This document shows positions 28,883 to 38,684 of a DNA stretch of 64,000 nt, piece after piece. Source of the stretch: Enterobacter sp. EA-1 (GTDB taxonomy: Bacteria; Pseudomonadota; Gammaproteobacteria; Enterobacterales; Enterobacteriaceae). Both the position numbers and the translations under genes were made by a program. The notes under the pieces were generated by a model, which had not been told where the DNA came from, made no database searches, and saw only the letters and a list, made by a program, of their open reading frames with translations. Position 1 is the first letter of the stretch; each line of letters begins with the position of its first letter. The DNA lies in the NCBI GenBank assembly GCA_002886105.1, contig CP025776.1:3224001-3288000 (forward strand), read 5' to 3'.

Positions 28883-29499
28883 TAAGGCTTACTCCCCTTT
28901 GTTATCAGTTCATTAAACCACTCCAACAACTCCCGGCGTTTGATCGCCGGGAGTGCAGCTTCATGAAGACCAATAATGGCGCCTTCAAGAGCGAAGAGAA
29001 CTTTAACGCTGAGCTGCTGATTCATTTTTCTTAATCTGAGCCAACATGCTTTCGCACCAAGTAAACGCAGCGTATGCGCATCCAGTACCCCGGCATCATG
29101 TAACAGAGCCTCAAGCTGGAAGGTAAGATTGGGCAGATCGCGCAGGCGCAATCGGGCAGTCCGCTGTATTTTCTCCCGTTTCGCTGCACTGAGCGAAAGC
29201 GCAGAAAGTTCCAGCAATAATGCGCGATCGCTCCACAAACGTTCATTCACGAAGTAGTAATTTAACGAAACCTGACGGCCACGCTTATTGAACATCAGCA
29301 TGGGGGCTTGCCGGGTAACGGTATAATGTGCACTTTCATCGCACGCGCGCAGATAAAGTTCTCCGCCAGCAACCATTGCAAAAACCGTTTTGTCTACCGA
29401 CAAACTGTAACCACCGAAATGGGCGCGATAGCAAATATCCCCGAGAGATGCGAGGCATTCGCATGACTGATAGATCCGTTGATGTGATATGTCTTCCAT
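28879..29499 (-). CDS. sxy: Competence regulator Sxy/TfoX
   Basis: TfoX family: a co-activator with CRP at CRP-S promoters of competence and DNA-uptake genes. The frame is intact. ATG at 29497-29499 (MEDISHQRIYQSCECLASLG), with AAGGA 8 bases upstream, is preferred over the in-frame ATG 21 bases earlier. N-terminal domain: YRAHFGGYSLSVDKTVFAMV; C-terminal domain: LPNLTFQLEALLHDAGV, LGAKACWLRLRKMN and LFALEGAIIGLHEAALP. 206 residues, normal length. Confidence 0.92.
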   Translation of the reverse strand: MEDISHQRIYQSCECLASLGDICYRAHFGGYSLSVDKTVFAMVAGGELYLRACDESAHYTVTRQAPMLMFNKRGRQVSLNYYFVNERLWSDRALLLELSALSLSAAKREKIQRTARLRLRDLPNLTFQLEALLHDAGVLDAHTLRLLGAKACWLRLRKMNQQLSVKVLFALEGAIIGLHEAALPAIKRRELLEWFNELITKGSKPY

Positions 29500-29677
29500 G
29501 ATTATTCCTTTAAAAATCACGTAGTAACAACAATAACATTATTATCGGATCCGTTAATCAGGAACATAGGCAACTGAGGACGGGACAGCAAGAAAATTTT
29601 ACGTATGGCGGCGGGGACAGAGCAAAATGCGAGTTACTTTCAGAAAATGAGGTTGATCTTTGAACGTTCAGAGGTTA

Positions 29678-29693
29678 CTGTATGTTTATACAG
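29678..29693 (+). promoter_or_regulatory. LexA box of sulA
   Basis: CTGTATGTTTATACAG matches CTGT-N8-ACAG with the preferred AT-rich centre. It lies 23 bases upstream of the sulA start, so SOS control is expected. Confidence 0.93.
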
Positions 29694-29715
29694 TAACTAC
29701 AGGGCTGGATTGATT

Positions 29716-30213
29716 ATGTACACTTCAGGTTATGCTAATCGTTCAACAAAATTGGCTTCCACACTCAGCACGGCAAATCGAGCTGAATCCACCGGCGTCG
29801 CTGCGGGGCTGATTAGCGAGGTTGTCTATCGTGAAGACCAGCCTATGATGGCACAACTTCTTTTACTTCCCCTACTGCAGCAACTCGGGCAGCAATCGCG
29901 CTGGCAGCTATGGCTGACGCCTCAGCAGAAACTGAGCCGTGAATGGGTACAATCTGTCGGCTTACCCCTCACCAAGGTTATGCAAATCAATCAACTGTCG
30001 CCCGGCGTGACGCTGGAATCCATGATCCGTGCATTGCGCACCGGCAATTATAGCGTGGTAATTGGCTGGCATGCGGAAGAACTAACGGAAGAAGAACACC
30101 ACCGCACGGCGATGGCCGCAGAGGAAGGCAACGCAATAGGCTTCGTTATGCGCCCGTTACGTCATGATTCTCTGGGTGCGAGACAGCTTTCAGGGATAAA
30201 AATTCACTCCTAA
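29716..30213 (+). CDS. sulA: SOS cell-division inhibitor SulA
   Basis: Binds FtsZ and blocks division after DNA damage; degraded by Lon. The frame is intact. ATG 29716 ([10 protein letters not shown]) is chosen because the family begins there and it lies just after the LexA box; the longer frame from 29605 would run across the operator. The conserved core is present: [57 protein letters not shown], and [14 protein letters not shown]. It ends IHS, about four residues short of E. coli SulA, where the tail is a Lon recognition signal. Confidence 0.94.
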   Translation: MYTSGYANRSTKLASTLSTANRAESTGVAAGLISEVVYREDQPMMAQLLLLPLLQQLGQQSRWQLWLTPQQKLSREWVQSVGLPLTKVMQINQLSPGVTLESMIRALRTGNYSVVIGWHAEELTEEEHHRTAMAAEEGNAIGFVMRPLRHDSLGARQLSGIKIHS

Positions 30214-30414
30214 TTTGTATCATTGGAGTAAATTTAAGATTTATCCCGGGATATTTTTTTAAGAATGACTGGCATGACCAATTTATCAGTCAAATACAGC
30301 GACAAAGCCTGTGTGGCGCGCTTCGCAGGCTAACGACATCGACTAATACTTAGTCAAAATGTTAAATAATGTGTACACAAAGTCTTTTTTTCATATGCCT
30401 GACGGAGTTCACAC

Positions 30415-30592
30415 TTGTAAGTTTCCAACTACGTTGTAGACTTTACATCGCCGGGGGTGCTCGGCATAAGCCAAAGATATCGATAAAGATATCTCCTGAG
30501 TTATTAGTGAGCAATGCCCCCGGTGAAGGATTTAACCGTGGCTCTCTTAGAGATTCCCATGGCGATTTTTGGATGATAACGAGGCGCAAAAA
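30415..30592 (+). promoter_or_regulatory. ompA promoter and long 5' leader
   Basis: -35 TTGTAA (30415-30420), a 16-base spacer, -10 TAGACT (30437-30442). The leader of about 143 bases closely resembles the E. coli ompA leader, known to stabilise the mRNA and to be bound by the sRNA MicA near the ribosome site (AACGAGGCGCAAAAA). The base run at 30451 (CCGGGGG) stands where E. coli has CCAGGGG. The remaining gap from sulA (30214-30414) shows no gene. Confidence 0.85.
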
Positions 30593-31647
30593 ATGAAAAA
30601 AGACAGCTATCGCAATTGCAGTGGCACTGGCTGGCTTCGCTACCGTAGCGCAGGCCGCTCCGAAAGATAACACTGGTATACAGGTGCTAAACTGGGCTGG
30701 TCTCAGTTCCACGATGTTGGTAACAACCAGATCTCTAATACTGGCCCGACTCATGAAAGCCAATTAGGTGCTGGTGCGTTCGGTGGTTATCAGGTTAACC
30801 CGTATGTTGGCTTTGAACTGGGCTACGACTGGTTAGGCCGTATGCCGTACAAAGGCGACACTGTGAACGGTGCTTTCAAAGCTCAGGGCGTTCAACTGAC
30901 CGCTAAACTGGGTTACCCGATCACTGATGATCTGGATGTTTACACCCGTCTGGGTGGTATGGTTTGGCGTGCAGACGCTCAGAACAACTGGGCTTCAAAG
31001 ATCATGACACAGGTGTTTCCCCAGTATTCGCTGGTGGTGTTGAGTGGGCAGTTACCCGCGATATCGCTACCCGTCTGGAATACCAATGGACCAACAACAT
31101 CGGTGATGCTAACACCGTTGGTGGTCGTCCGGACAACGGTCTGCTGAGCGTAGGTGTTTCCTACCGCTTTGGTCAGCAGGAAGAAGCTGCACCGGTAGTT
31201 GCTGCTCCGGCCCCGGCTCCGGCTCCGGAAGTACAGACCAAACACTTCACCCTGAAGTCTGACGTTCTGTTCAACTTCAACAAAGCGACCCTGAACCGGA
31301 AGGTCAGCAGGCGCTGAATCAGCTGTACAGCCAGCTGAGCAACCACTGGATCCGAAAGACGGTTCCGTAGTGGTTCTGGGCTTCACTGACCGTATCGGTT
31401 CTGACGCTTACAACCGGGGTCTGTCTGAGAAACGTGCTCAGTCCGTTGTTGATTACACGGTATCTAAAGGTATCCCGGCTAACAAAATCTCCGCACGTGG
31501 CATGGGCAAATCCCAGCCGGTTACCGGCAGCACCTGTGACAACGTGAAAGCGCGCCCTGCGCTGATCGATTACACCGGGTCCGGACCGTCGCGTTGAGGA
31601 TCGAAGTTAAAGGCATCAAAGACGTTGTAACTCAGCCGCAGGCTTAA
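30593..31647 (+). CDS. ompA: Outer-membrane protein OmpA
   Basis: Eight-stranded outer-membrane barrel with a C-terminal peptidoglycan-binding OmpA domain. Signal peptide [15 protein letters not shown]. Barrel: [65 protein letters not shown]. Pro-rich linker [12 protein letters not shown]; OmpA domain [23 protein letters not shown], and [19 protein letters not shown], ending KDVVTQPQA. Breaks near 30600, 30672, 30993, 31299, 31344, 31573 and 31594. Those at 30672, 31344 and 31573 fall where CCTGG is expected. The AACNPLXPDR-like end of the domain is lost to the last two. Confidence 0.96.
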
Positions 31648-31660
31648 GTTTACGTCTATG

Positions 31661-31690
31661 AAAAAACCCCGCCAGCGCGGGGTTTTTTTA
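31661..31690. terminator. ompA terminator
   Basis: AAAAAACCCCGC-CAGC-GCGGGGTTTTTTTA, starting 14 bases after the ompA stop. It is symmetrical enough to serve convergent matP as well. Confidence 0.92.
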
Positions 31691-31726
31691 TTCGCCCGTA
31701 CAGTAACGGGATAAACTGAGGTTTCA

Positions 31727-32180
31727 TTATTCTTTGCCGAGCAGTGCCTGCAGGTCGTGCTTCAGTGTTGACATCTGCGAGGCATACTTTTCTTTATGCT
31801 CCGCATCCTCAATCAACTGCACAATGGTTTCCGAAAGGGTTTTCCCTCTCCGTTGCGCCAGCCCTGCCAGCCGTTGCCAGACAACAAATTCCGAGGTCGA
31901 TCGATTTCTTGCGCGTATGCTGATGTTCAGCGTTGAAATGCCGCTTACGCCGGGCGCGGATAGTCTGTTTCATCCTGTTGACCAGCGCCGGATTCATATG
32001 CTGCGCAATCCAACTGTTAACCAGTACCGGTTCATTTTCGAGGGTCAACAATACATCGACGGCATCTTTTGCAGCACTGGCTTCTATATAGCGCGTGATG
32101 AGCTCCCCCTCACGATGCTTCTTAACCAGATACTTCCATTTCCAGCCGCTTTCGAGATTTTCCAGTTGTTGATATTTCAT
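31727..32180 (-). CDS. matP: Macrodomain Ter protein MatP
   Basis: Binds matS sites in the Ter macrodomain and links it to ZapB at the septum. Starts [20 protein letters not shown], continues [40 protein letters not shown] and [20 protein letters not shown], then after a break near 31890 the ribbon-helix-helix end ([20 protein letters not shown]; ...LQALLGKE). About 150 residues, normal length. Converges on ompA. Confidence 0.93.
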
Positions 32181-32359
32181 TGCGATCCCAATGTTACCGT
32201 GTAACTCAGTTCAGAATATCAGTTTTTGTCGGCTCTGCTGAAAAGAAATCACCCTCTGCGAGCTGCAGTCAATGTTCCTGCGCCAAAAGCGCGTAATCCG
32301 TGTGCTGCGTCGGCGTTTACGGTATAATCCCGCCTTTTACACCAGACAAAAAAACGACT

Positions 32360-34123
32360 TTGACCATTACAAAACTTGAATGGAACGACGTGGTTCCTGA
32401 TACCGAAAGCTATCAGGAAGTATTTGAATCGTCCGAATTAGCGCGTGAGAGTGATTTCTACTCTTGCCGATACGCAACCCCGATTACAATATGCGCTCGA
32501 GCAACTGCTCTATCCGCTGGCAACGTCACGCTTTTACTGGCTAAAGCGCCGGAAGAGATTGAGTATCTGGAGCTTATTACCAGCGCAACAGAAGAACTCA
32601 TACCCGAAGAGCGCCCGCTTGTTGGCGGTCAATACCATATAAATGGTTCAACCGTACGCTTTGACGCCTCCGTTGATGCCCAGTCTGATTTTGTGGGCAG
32701 TAAACCCGCGGTATTTGCTGACTGGGTAGAAGCAGAACAGTTGTTCGGCTGCCTGCGACAATTCAATAACGAAATCATCCTGCAGCCGAGGTCTGGTGCA
32801 CCGTGCAAACGGCGGCATACTGATTATCTCCCTGCGCACGCTATTAGCCCAGCCACTGCTCTGGATGCGCCTGAAAGCCATGGTAACGCAGCGGCGTTTT
32901 GACTGGGTTTCCTTTGATGAATCCCGCCCGCTGCCGGTTATCGTGCCATCGATGCCACTCGATCTGAAAGTCATCCTCGTGGGTGAACGCGAATCGCTGG
33001 CAGAATTTCAGGAAATGGAGCCGGAGCTCGCAAGCCGGTGCAATTTACAGCGAGTATGAAGAAACGCTGCAGATCGCCGATGCCGAAACGATGGCGGTGT
33101 GGCGTCATTGGGTTGAGCAAACCGCTCGCAGCGCACAGCTCCCTGCCCGGCCGCAGACGCGTGGCAAACATTGATCCGTGAAGCGGTACGTTACACCGGC
33201 GATCAGGAAACATTGCCGCTGTGCCCACTATGGCTCACCCGTCAGTTACGCGAAGTCGCAGCAATGTCTACTGGTGACACCTTCCGCGGCGAAGAGTTAC
33301 AAGCGATGCTCGCCCAACGCGAGTGGCGGGAAGGTTTCCTTGCTGAACGTATGCAAGATGAGATTTTGTTGGAGCAGATCCTCATCGAGACGGAAGGTGC
33401 GCAAGTCGGTCAGATTAATGCCCTGTCGGTCATTGAATTCCCTGGCCACCCGCGCGCCTTTGGTGAACCTTCGCGCATCAGTTGTGTTGTGCATATCGGC
33501 GATGGCGAGTTCAATGATATTGAACGCAAAGCAGAACTCGGCGGCAATATCCATGCGAAAGGCATGATGATCATGCAAGCGTTTCTGATGGCCGAACTGG
33601 AACTGGAACAGCAAATCCCCTTCTCCGCGTCGTTGACCTTTGAGCAATCCTACAGTGAAGTTGACGGTGATAGCGCATCAATGGCGGAGTTGTGCGCATT
33701 AATCAGTGCACTGGCGGAAGTCCCCCCTCAATCAGAGCATAGCCATTACGGGTTCAGTGGACCAATTTGGTCGCGCGCAACCTGTTGGAGGCCTGAATGA
33801 AAAAATTGAAGGTTTCTTTGCCATCTGCCAACAGCGTGAACTGACGGGCGAACAAGGTGTGATTATCCCGGCGGCAAATGTGCGCCACTTGTGCCTGCAT
33901 CAAAATCTGTTAGATGCCCTTCAGGCAAAGCAATTTTTCATCTGGGCAGTGGACGATATGATGGATGCACTACCCTTATTAACGGGCCTGACATGGGATG
34001 CTGAGGGGCAAAATAACCTCAAGCAAGTCATTCAGGAACGCATTGCCCGTGACAACGCAGCAAGATGCACGTCATCGCTTTCCGTGGCCGCTTCGCTGGT
34101 TAAATTGGTTTACTCAAAACTGA
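32360..34123 (+). CDS. ycbZ: Lon-like protease homologue LonH (YcbZ)
   Basis: A Lon-family paralogue with a C-terminal serine/lysine protease domain and no standard AAA module; the function is poorly known. TTG 32360 is taken as start (TITKLEWNDVVPDTESYQE). Segments: WVEAEQLFGCLRQFN, IISLRTLLAQPLLWMRLK, VILVGERESLAEFQEMEPEL, REWREGFLAERMQDEILLEQ, NALSVIEFPGHPRAFGEPSR. The catalytic Ser is in YSEVDGDSASMAEL and the Lys in GLNEKIEGFF. Breaks fall near 32478, 32787, 33035, 33160, 33740, 33780 and 34062. The corrected end (FPWPLRWLNWFTQN) gives a stop at 34121-34123. Two of the breaks are at expected CCAGG sites. Confidence 0.93.
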
Positions 34124-34134
34124 TCGGACTTGTT
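34118..34134 (+). promoter_or_regulatory. FadR site of fabA
   Basis: AACTGATCGGACTTGTT matches the known FadR activator site of E. coli fabA. It overlaps the end of the lonH gene and lies about 60-75 bases upstream of the fabA start. Confidence 0.85.
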
Positions 34135-34135
34135 C

Positions 34136-34153
34136 AGCGTACACGTGTTAGCT
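34136..34153 (+). promoter_or_regulatory. FabR site of fabA
   Basis: AGCGTACACGTGTTAGCT is the imperfect palindrome bound by FabR (repression by unsaturated acyl thioesters) in E. coli, directly downstream of the FadR site. Confidence 0.82.
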
Positions 34154-34192
34154 ATCCTGCGTCCGAAATTACATATAAGGCTTACTGAGAAC

Positions 34193-34710
34193 ATGGTAGA
34201 TAAACGCGAATCCTATACAAAGAAGATCTTCTTGCCTCTGGTCGCGGCGAACTGTTTGGTGCAAAAGGCCCGCAATTGCCAGCCCCTAGCATGCTGATGA
34301 TGGACCGTGTGGTCAAAATGACGGAGACCGGCGGTAACTTTGATAAAGGCTATGTTGAAGCTGAACTGGATATCAATCCCGACCTGTGGTTCTTTGGCTG
34401 CCATTTTATTGGCGATCCGGTGATGCCGGGCTGTTTAGGTCTGGACGCAATGTGGCAGCTGGTTGGCTTCTATCTGGGCTGGCTGGGTGGCGAAGGTAAA
34501 GGCCGCGCACTGGGCGTGGGCGAAGTGAAATTTACCGGTCAGGTCCTGCCAACAGCCAAAACCGTTACCTACCGCATCCACTTCAAGCGTATTGTTAATC
34601 GCCGTTTGATTATGGGTCTGGCAGATGGCGAAGTGCTGGTCGACGGGCGCGTTATCTATACTGCAAACGATTTGAAAGTCGGCCTGTTCCGGGACACCTC
34701 TGCTTTCTGA
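34193..34710 (+). CDS. fabA: 3-hydroxydecanoyl-ACP dehydratase/isomerase FabA
   Basis: Essential for unsaturated fatty acids: dehydrates 3-hydroxyacyl-ACP and isomerises trans-2- to cis-3-decenoyl-ACP. ATG 34193 ([10 protein letters not shown]). One lost A in an A-run near 34222 breaks the frame; the rest is intact: [35 protein letters not shown], catalytic His in [12 protein letters not shown] and Asp in GLDAMWQL. It ends [12 protein letters not shown]. 172 residues. A broken essential gene supports sequencing error as the cause. Confidence 0.96.
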
Positions 34711-34747
34711 TTTCGGATGAGAGCGGGTTTTACAACCCTGTACAGGC

Positions 34748-34776
34748 GAAACCTCCGCAATGCGGAGGTTTCTTTT
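34748..34776. terminator. Terminator between fabA and rmf
   Basis: GAAACCTCCGC-AAT-GCGGAGGTTTC followed by TTTT. It lies between converging genes. Confidence 0.9.
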
Positions 34777-34788
34777 AAAGAGACAGAA

Positions 34789-34958
34789 TCAGGCAATTAC
34801 GGCCCTGTCCTCCATGGCTTGCCGCCAGCCTCCCAGCCACTCGGACCTTTGATTCCAGGGTTTGGTACGGACACATTTCTTTCGGGCGTCCGGTAATACC
34901 AGCCTGATAACCACGTTGATGTGCCCGTTCCGAGGCGATCTCGTTTTTGTCTCTTCAT
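34789..34958 (-). CDS. rmf: Ribosome modulation factor
   Basis: A 55-residue protein that dimerises 70S ribosomes into 100S particles in stationary phase. Starts MKRQKRDRL at 34958. Combining frames gives RAHQRGYQAGITGRPKEMCP, YQTLNQRSEWLGGWRQAME and the end DRAVIA, with the stop at 34789-34791. The span is 170 bases instead of 168, from extra bases near 34929 and 34857. Confidence 0.9.
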
Positions 34959-35154
34959 GCCTCGTTTCCTCATTATTTGATCTGGTGGAAAGAAAACAGT
35001 GGTCACTAAGTGTGCAACCACAGGTTACGAATACCTTGAATAGACCGGGGCGTCAATGCGCAAAATTCACGCCAGTGTCATAATTGTGAGCTATACAAAA
35101 GTTCATTTGTACAAAAAATGTGAACCAGCACAAGTAATGGTTTGAGGTGAGAAC

Positions 35155-35190
35155 AAAACCGCCAGCGCTTTCGCAGCTGACGGATTTTTT
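35155..35190 (-). terminator. Terminator of the pqi operon
   Basis: On the minus strand CCGTCAGC...GCTGGCGG forms a stem (one mismatch) followed by TTTTGTT, 15 bases after the pqiC stop. Confidence 0.7.
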
Positions 35191-35205
35191 GGCCATTATA
35201 TTTTG

Positions 35206-35777
35206 TTATGGCAGACGATTTAACTCATCTGCAATATTGCTCGCTTCCTGCTGCCATCCCTGCGCCAGCATTTTGACCATATCATCATACCCGTCCTGCT
35301 GCTGCTTCAGCTCAATATGAAACGGCCGCTTAATCAGCCTTCCCTGATGCTTAAGCAACCACTCACCGCCGATAATCACCCGACCGTCATAACGTCCATG
35401 AAAACCCGTTACAGTGACATTCAGCGTATCCTGTTCACTGCCCAGCGGCTGCGATGCAACAACCCATCCCGGCAACTGATTGCTCAAATTTGCCACCAGC
35501 GTATTACGCAGTTGCTGATCGAGTGGACTGGCCCAGAGATTGTTATTGGCAATGACATACTGCACATCAGTAGTCTGATAAACCACGCCGTTACCCGCCA
35601 GATAATCCGGGACGGACACCTGCTCAACCCATAGCTGGCGGTTTCCTGGTTCTGCCCGGTGCTGGCTTTAACCGCCGTCTGCGACGGTGAAGGTAACTGA
35701 TAGTAGCTTTTGTTATCCCCCGTGCTACTACAGGCAGCCAACAGCATGGCAATGCTGGTCAGTATGCTTTTTCTCAT
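35206..35777 (-). CDS. pqiC: Outer-membrane lipoprotein PqiC
   Basis: Lipoprotein partner of the MCE protein PqiB in the PqiABC intermembrane lipid transport system. The lipobox MLLAACSS lies near residue 15, followed by YYQLPSPSQT. After frame changes near 35640 and 35600 come VPDYLAGNGVVYQTTDVQYV, NNLWASPLDQQLRNTLVANL, GWVVASQPLGSEQDTLNVTV and GEWLLKHQGRLIKRPF. About 190 residues. The start overlaps the pqiB stop (ATGA). Confidence 0.92.
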
Positions 35778-37418
35778 TGTTTTGCCCTCTTCGGCTGCGG
35801 ATCGTCTTTCCCTTTCGCTTCGGAACACCAGCGCATTGCTCTTATCGTTGAGCGTTTTCAGTACCGGCTGTAGTTCACGCAGTGCACCGGGTCAAGACGC
35901 TGCATATCCGCCACCATCTTGTTATACGCGGCTGACCCGGGCTGGAAGCCCTGCATACTGCGGTTCAGTTCCCGCAACGTCGTTTGCATATCCGCCGGTA
36001 ATTGTTGCATTGACTGACTGGCCGTCAGCTTATTCCAGGTTATCCAGCGTCGTCTGCAAGCGTTTGAGTGTTTGCTGGCTCTCCGACAACGTACTGGTCG
36101 CCTGTTCGATCATCGGGTTCAGCGGCAGATTGTTGATCTTATCCAGCGTGTCCATCAAACGCTGCTGGATTTGCGCCAGACCACCGCTCACCGTCGGGAT
36201 AATCTGATAACCGGCGAACTCACGCATCCCGCTAACCGCCGGAACATTGTTGTAAAAATCGAGATCCACATACAATGCGCCGGTCACAATGTTGCCGGTT
36301 TTCAGCGAGCCACGCAGGCCACGCTTGAGTAACTCATTAAGGTGCGCACTCATATCCGGATCTTCACCAAGCTGGTTAATTAACCGCCCCGGTTCAATAC
36401 GGATCAGAATCGGTATCCGGTAATCGTCGTTTAACGCCTGCCGCATGCCCGCGGTAAAGAACGGCACCTTACTGACGGTCCCCAGACGAATACCGCGGAA
36501 CTCAACGGGTGCGCCGGGTTGCAAGCCACGAATGGAGTCTTTAAAGAACATCAGGTAATCGATGTGATCGGTATAGAGCGACTCCTGAATGCTGCGCTGA
36601 TCGTCATACAGGGTAAACGCTGTTTTCTCGCCAACGGGCTGACCTAAATCGACACCTTCCGGCACATCAAAGCTCACGCCACCACCGAATAATGTCGCCA
36701 GCGATCCCATTTCCACCCGCATGCCCGCCGAGGTGAGATCCACCGCAATACCACTGTCCTTCCAGAAACGCACATTGCTGGTTACCAGCCTGTCGTTAGG
36801 GGCATTGATAAAAGCTGATAACTCATCGTACGTTTTTGCGTATCGAAGGTACTGGTCTCAACCGAGCCAACGCGATAACCACGGAATAACACCGGATCTC
36901 CGGCAGTTAATTGCCCGGCTTTACTGCTGTCGAGGATCACCCGGATGCCTTTCGCATCAGGCGGCGCCAGCGGCGGCGAATCCAGCAGGTTGTAGCGCTC
37001 TGGTTGATTACCTTTATTACCCGGTTGCAACTCAATATAGGCCCCCGAAAGCAGGGTTCCCAGCCCACTGATCCCTTCACGACCTACCTGCGGCTTCACC
37101 CACCCAAAAAACGGAATCATCGTGCAGCAGCTTTTCCATCCCGGAATTAAGCCGTGCTTTGATTTCGACATGGGTTAAATCATCGGTCAGCGTCGTGCTT
37201 TCCACCACGCCAACGTCCACACTGCGGCTCTTAATGGTGGTCTTGCCACCGATAATGCCCTCCGCATTGGTGGTGATCAGCGTCACTTCCGGGCCCTGAT
37301 GGCTGTAGTGATAGAAGAGGATCCACGCACCAATCAGCGCAGTCACAATCGGGAAAATCCACACCGGCGACCAGTTTCTTACCTTTTGCACGTTGGCCTC
37401 CCCACTCTTATTCTCCAT
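35774..37418 (-). CDS. pqiB: MCE-domain protein PqiB
   Basis: Membrane-anchored protein with three MCE domains that form a periplasm-spanning lipid tunnel. The N-terminal helix reads WSPVWIFPIVTALIGAWILF. MCE segments: GPEVTLITTNAEGIIGGKTT, ADPVLFRGYRVGSVETSTFD-type and GAPVEFRGIRLGTVSKVPFF. The C-terminus has a coiled coil (RLMDTLDKINNL, LSESQQTLKRLQTTLDNLE). The end near 35774-35830 reads NALVF...DDPQPKRAKQ after removal of one extra C. Breaks fall near 37105, 36790, 36035, 35875 and 35825. ATG 37418 overlaps the pqiA end by 11 bases. Confidence 0.94.
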
Positions 37419-38671
37419 GCTTTAACGACTCCTCATGGTGCGTTAGCGGTTCACGATCCCGAGTCAACCGGGGATCGAAAGTCATTGCCGCAAACATCGT
37501 GATAATTACGACCAGCGCAAACATGAGCGCACCCATTGCCGGGTAAATATTCATCAACCCGCCCATACGCACCAGCGCGGAGAGTACGGCAATCACAAAC
37601 ACGTCGATCATTGACCAGCGGCCGACAAACTCGACCACCTCATAAATAATGTGCATTCGCTCGCAATCGCGCTTGCCATGCCCTTTCGCATCGATGCATA
37701 GCCGGGGCGATACCGATCATTTTCAACGTCGGCACCATAATACTGGCGATAAAGATCACCAGCGCTACCGGGTATGACCCCTCACTCCAGAGCAAAATCA
37801 CCCCAGCAAGGATCGTGGACGGCATGCGATCCCCCAGCAAATCCGTCACCATAATGGGGGAGAATATTCGCAGGCAGGTAGAGCAGAATGGAGGTGACCA
37901 GCAGCGCCAGCGTCCACTGGATACTGTTTCGCCACCGGCCCGCCATGCGTATGGCAGCGCGGGCAAACCGGTTGATCAATCGCAACAATTGCCGTGCAGC
38001 AAGGGCATGCGCGTAACCCCCGGCGGATACCCGGTACCGACATGCAGAATCTGCGCAGGTTTTGGCGCCGGCGCGATGTCATCCCATAACCAGTGGCGAT
38101 CAACACACTGAAAAGCCCGCAACTGCAGCAGGCAAAACAGACACCATGGAATAAAGCTGCTGCCGATGCCCACATCGCCATAGGCCATCAGTTTCACGAA
38201 ACTGACCAACACGCCCGCCGGAAGATCTCCGCCATCCCCCAGCTTTTCAGTTGAAACAGGATCCTCGCCAGACCAATTTTCAGGCGAAAATTCATCGGCA
38301 CGCGGTTTACCAGCAACAGGATAGTCACCAGACAAAATGCCGGAACTAACTGAACAAACAGCAAGAAGAAAGTGCCAAGACTGGCGTAATCCTCAGAAAA
38401 CATCACCCCGGGAATTTCCAGCAGCGTCACTTCGCTGGTCACACCGGCCACTTTCATATTGACGAAGGGAAAGAGGTTTGAGAGCAACAACATGAATAAT
38501 GCCACGATGGCATAGGGTGGGACGCTGCCGCGGCGCGTCCCATTCGGTCGTCAGTGTTGCGCCACAGCGCGGGCAAGTGGCTCTATGCCCGTGCTGCAAC
38601 GGTGGCAACGCCACCAGCATGTCACATTGCGAACAGAGAATGTGACGAGTGGCGTGGTGGTGTTCACACAT
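37408..38671 (-). CDS. pqiA: Paraquat-inducible membrane protein PqiA
   Basis: Inner-membrane partner of PqiB, with two PqiA domains and cysteine-rich zinc-ribbon-like motifs: ILCSQCDMLVALP, ATCPRCGATL near the start and ACPCCTAIVAIDQPVCPRC in the middle. Membrane segments: ALFMLLLSNLFPFVNMKVAG, LVQLVPAFCLVTILLLVNRV, LALLVTSILLYLPANI and MLIYPAMGALMFALVVIITM-type. Breaks fall near 38530, 38217 (expected CCTGG), 37985, 37860 and 37700. It ends LTHHEESLKHGE. ATG at 38669-38671. Confidence 0.93.
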
Positions 38672-38684
38672 ACAGGCTCCCCTT

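Noticed and set aside
29605-29715. Extended SulA N-terminus
   Set aside because: The extra 37 codons cross the LexA box and promoter; family members begin at MYTSGY.
30214-30592. Separate sRNA gene between sulA and ompA
   Set aside because: The conserved stretch is explained by the ompA promoter and long leader; no independent promoter-terminator pair is visible.
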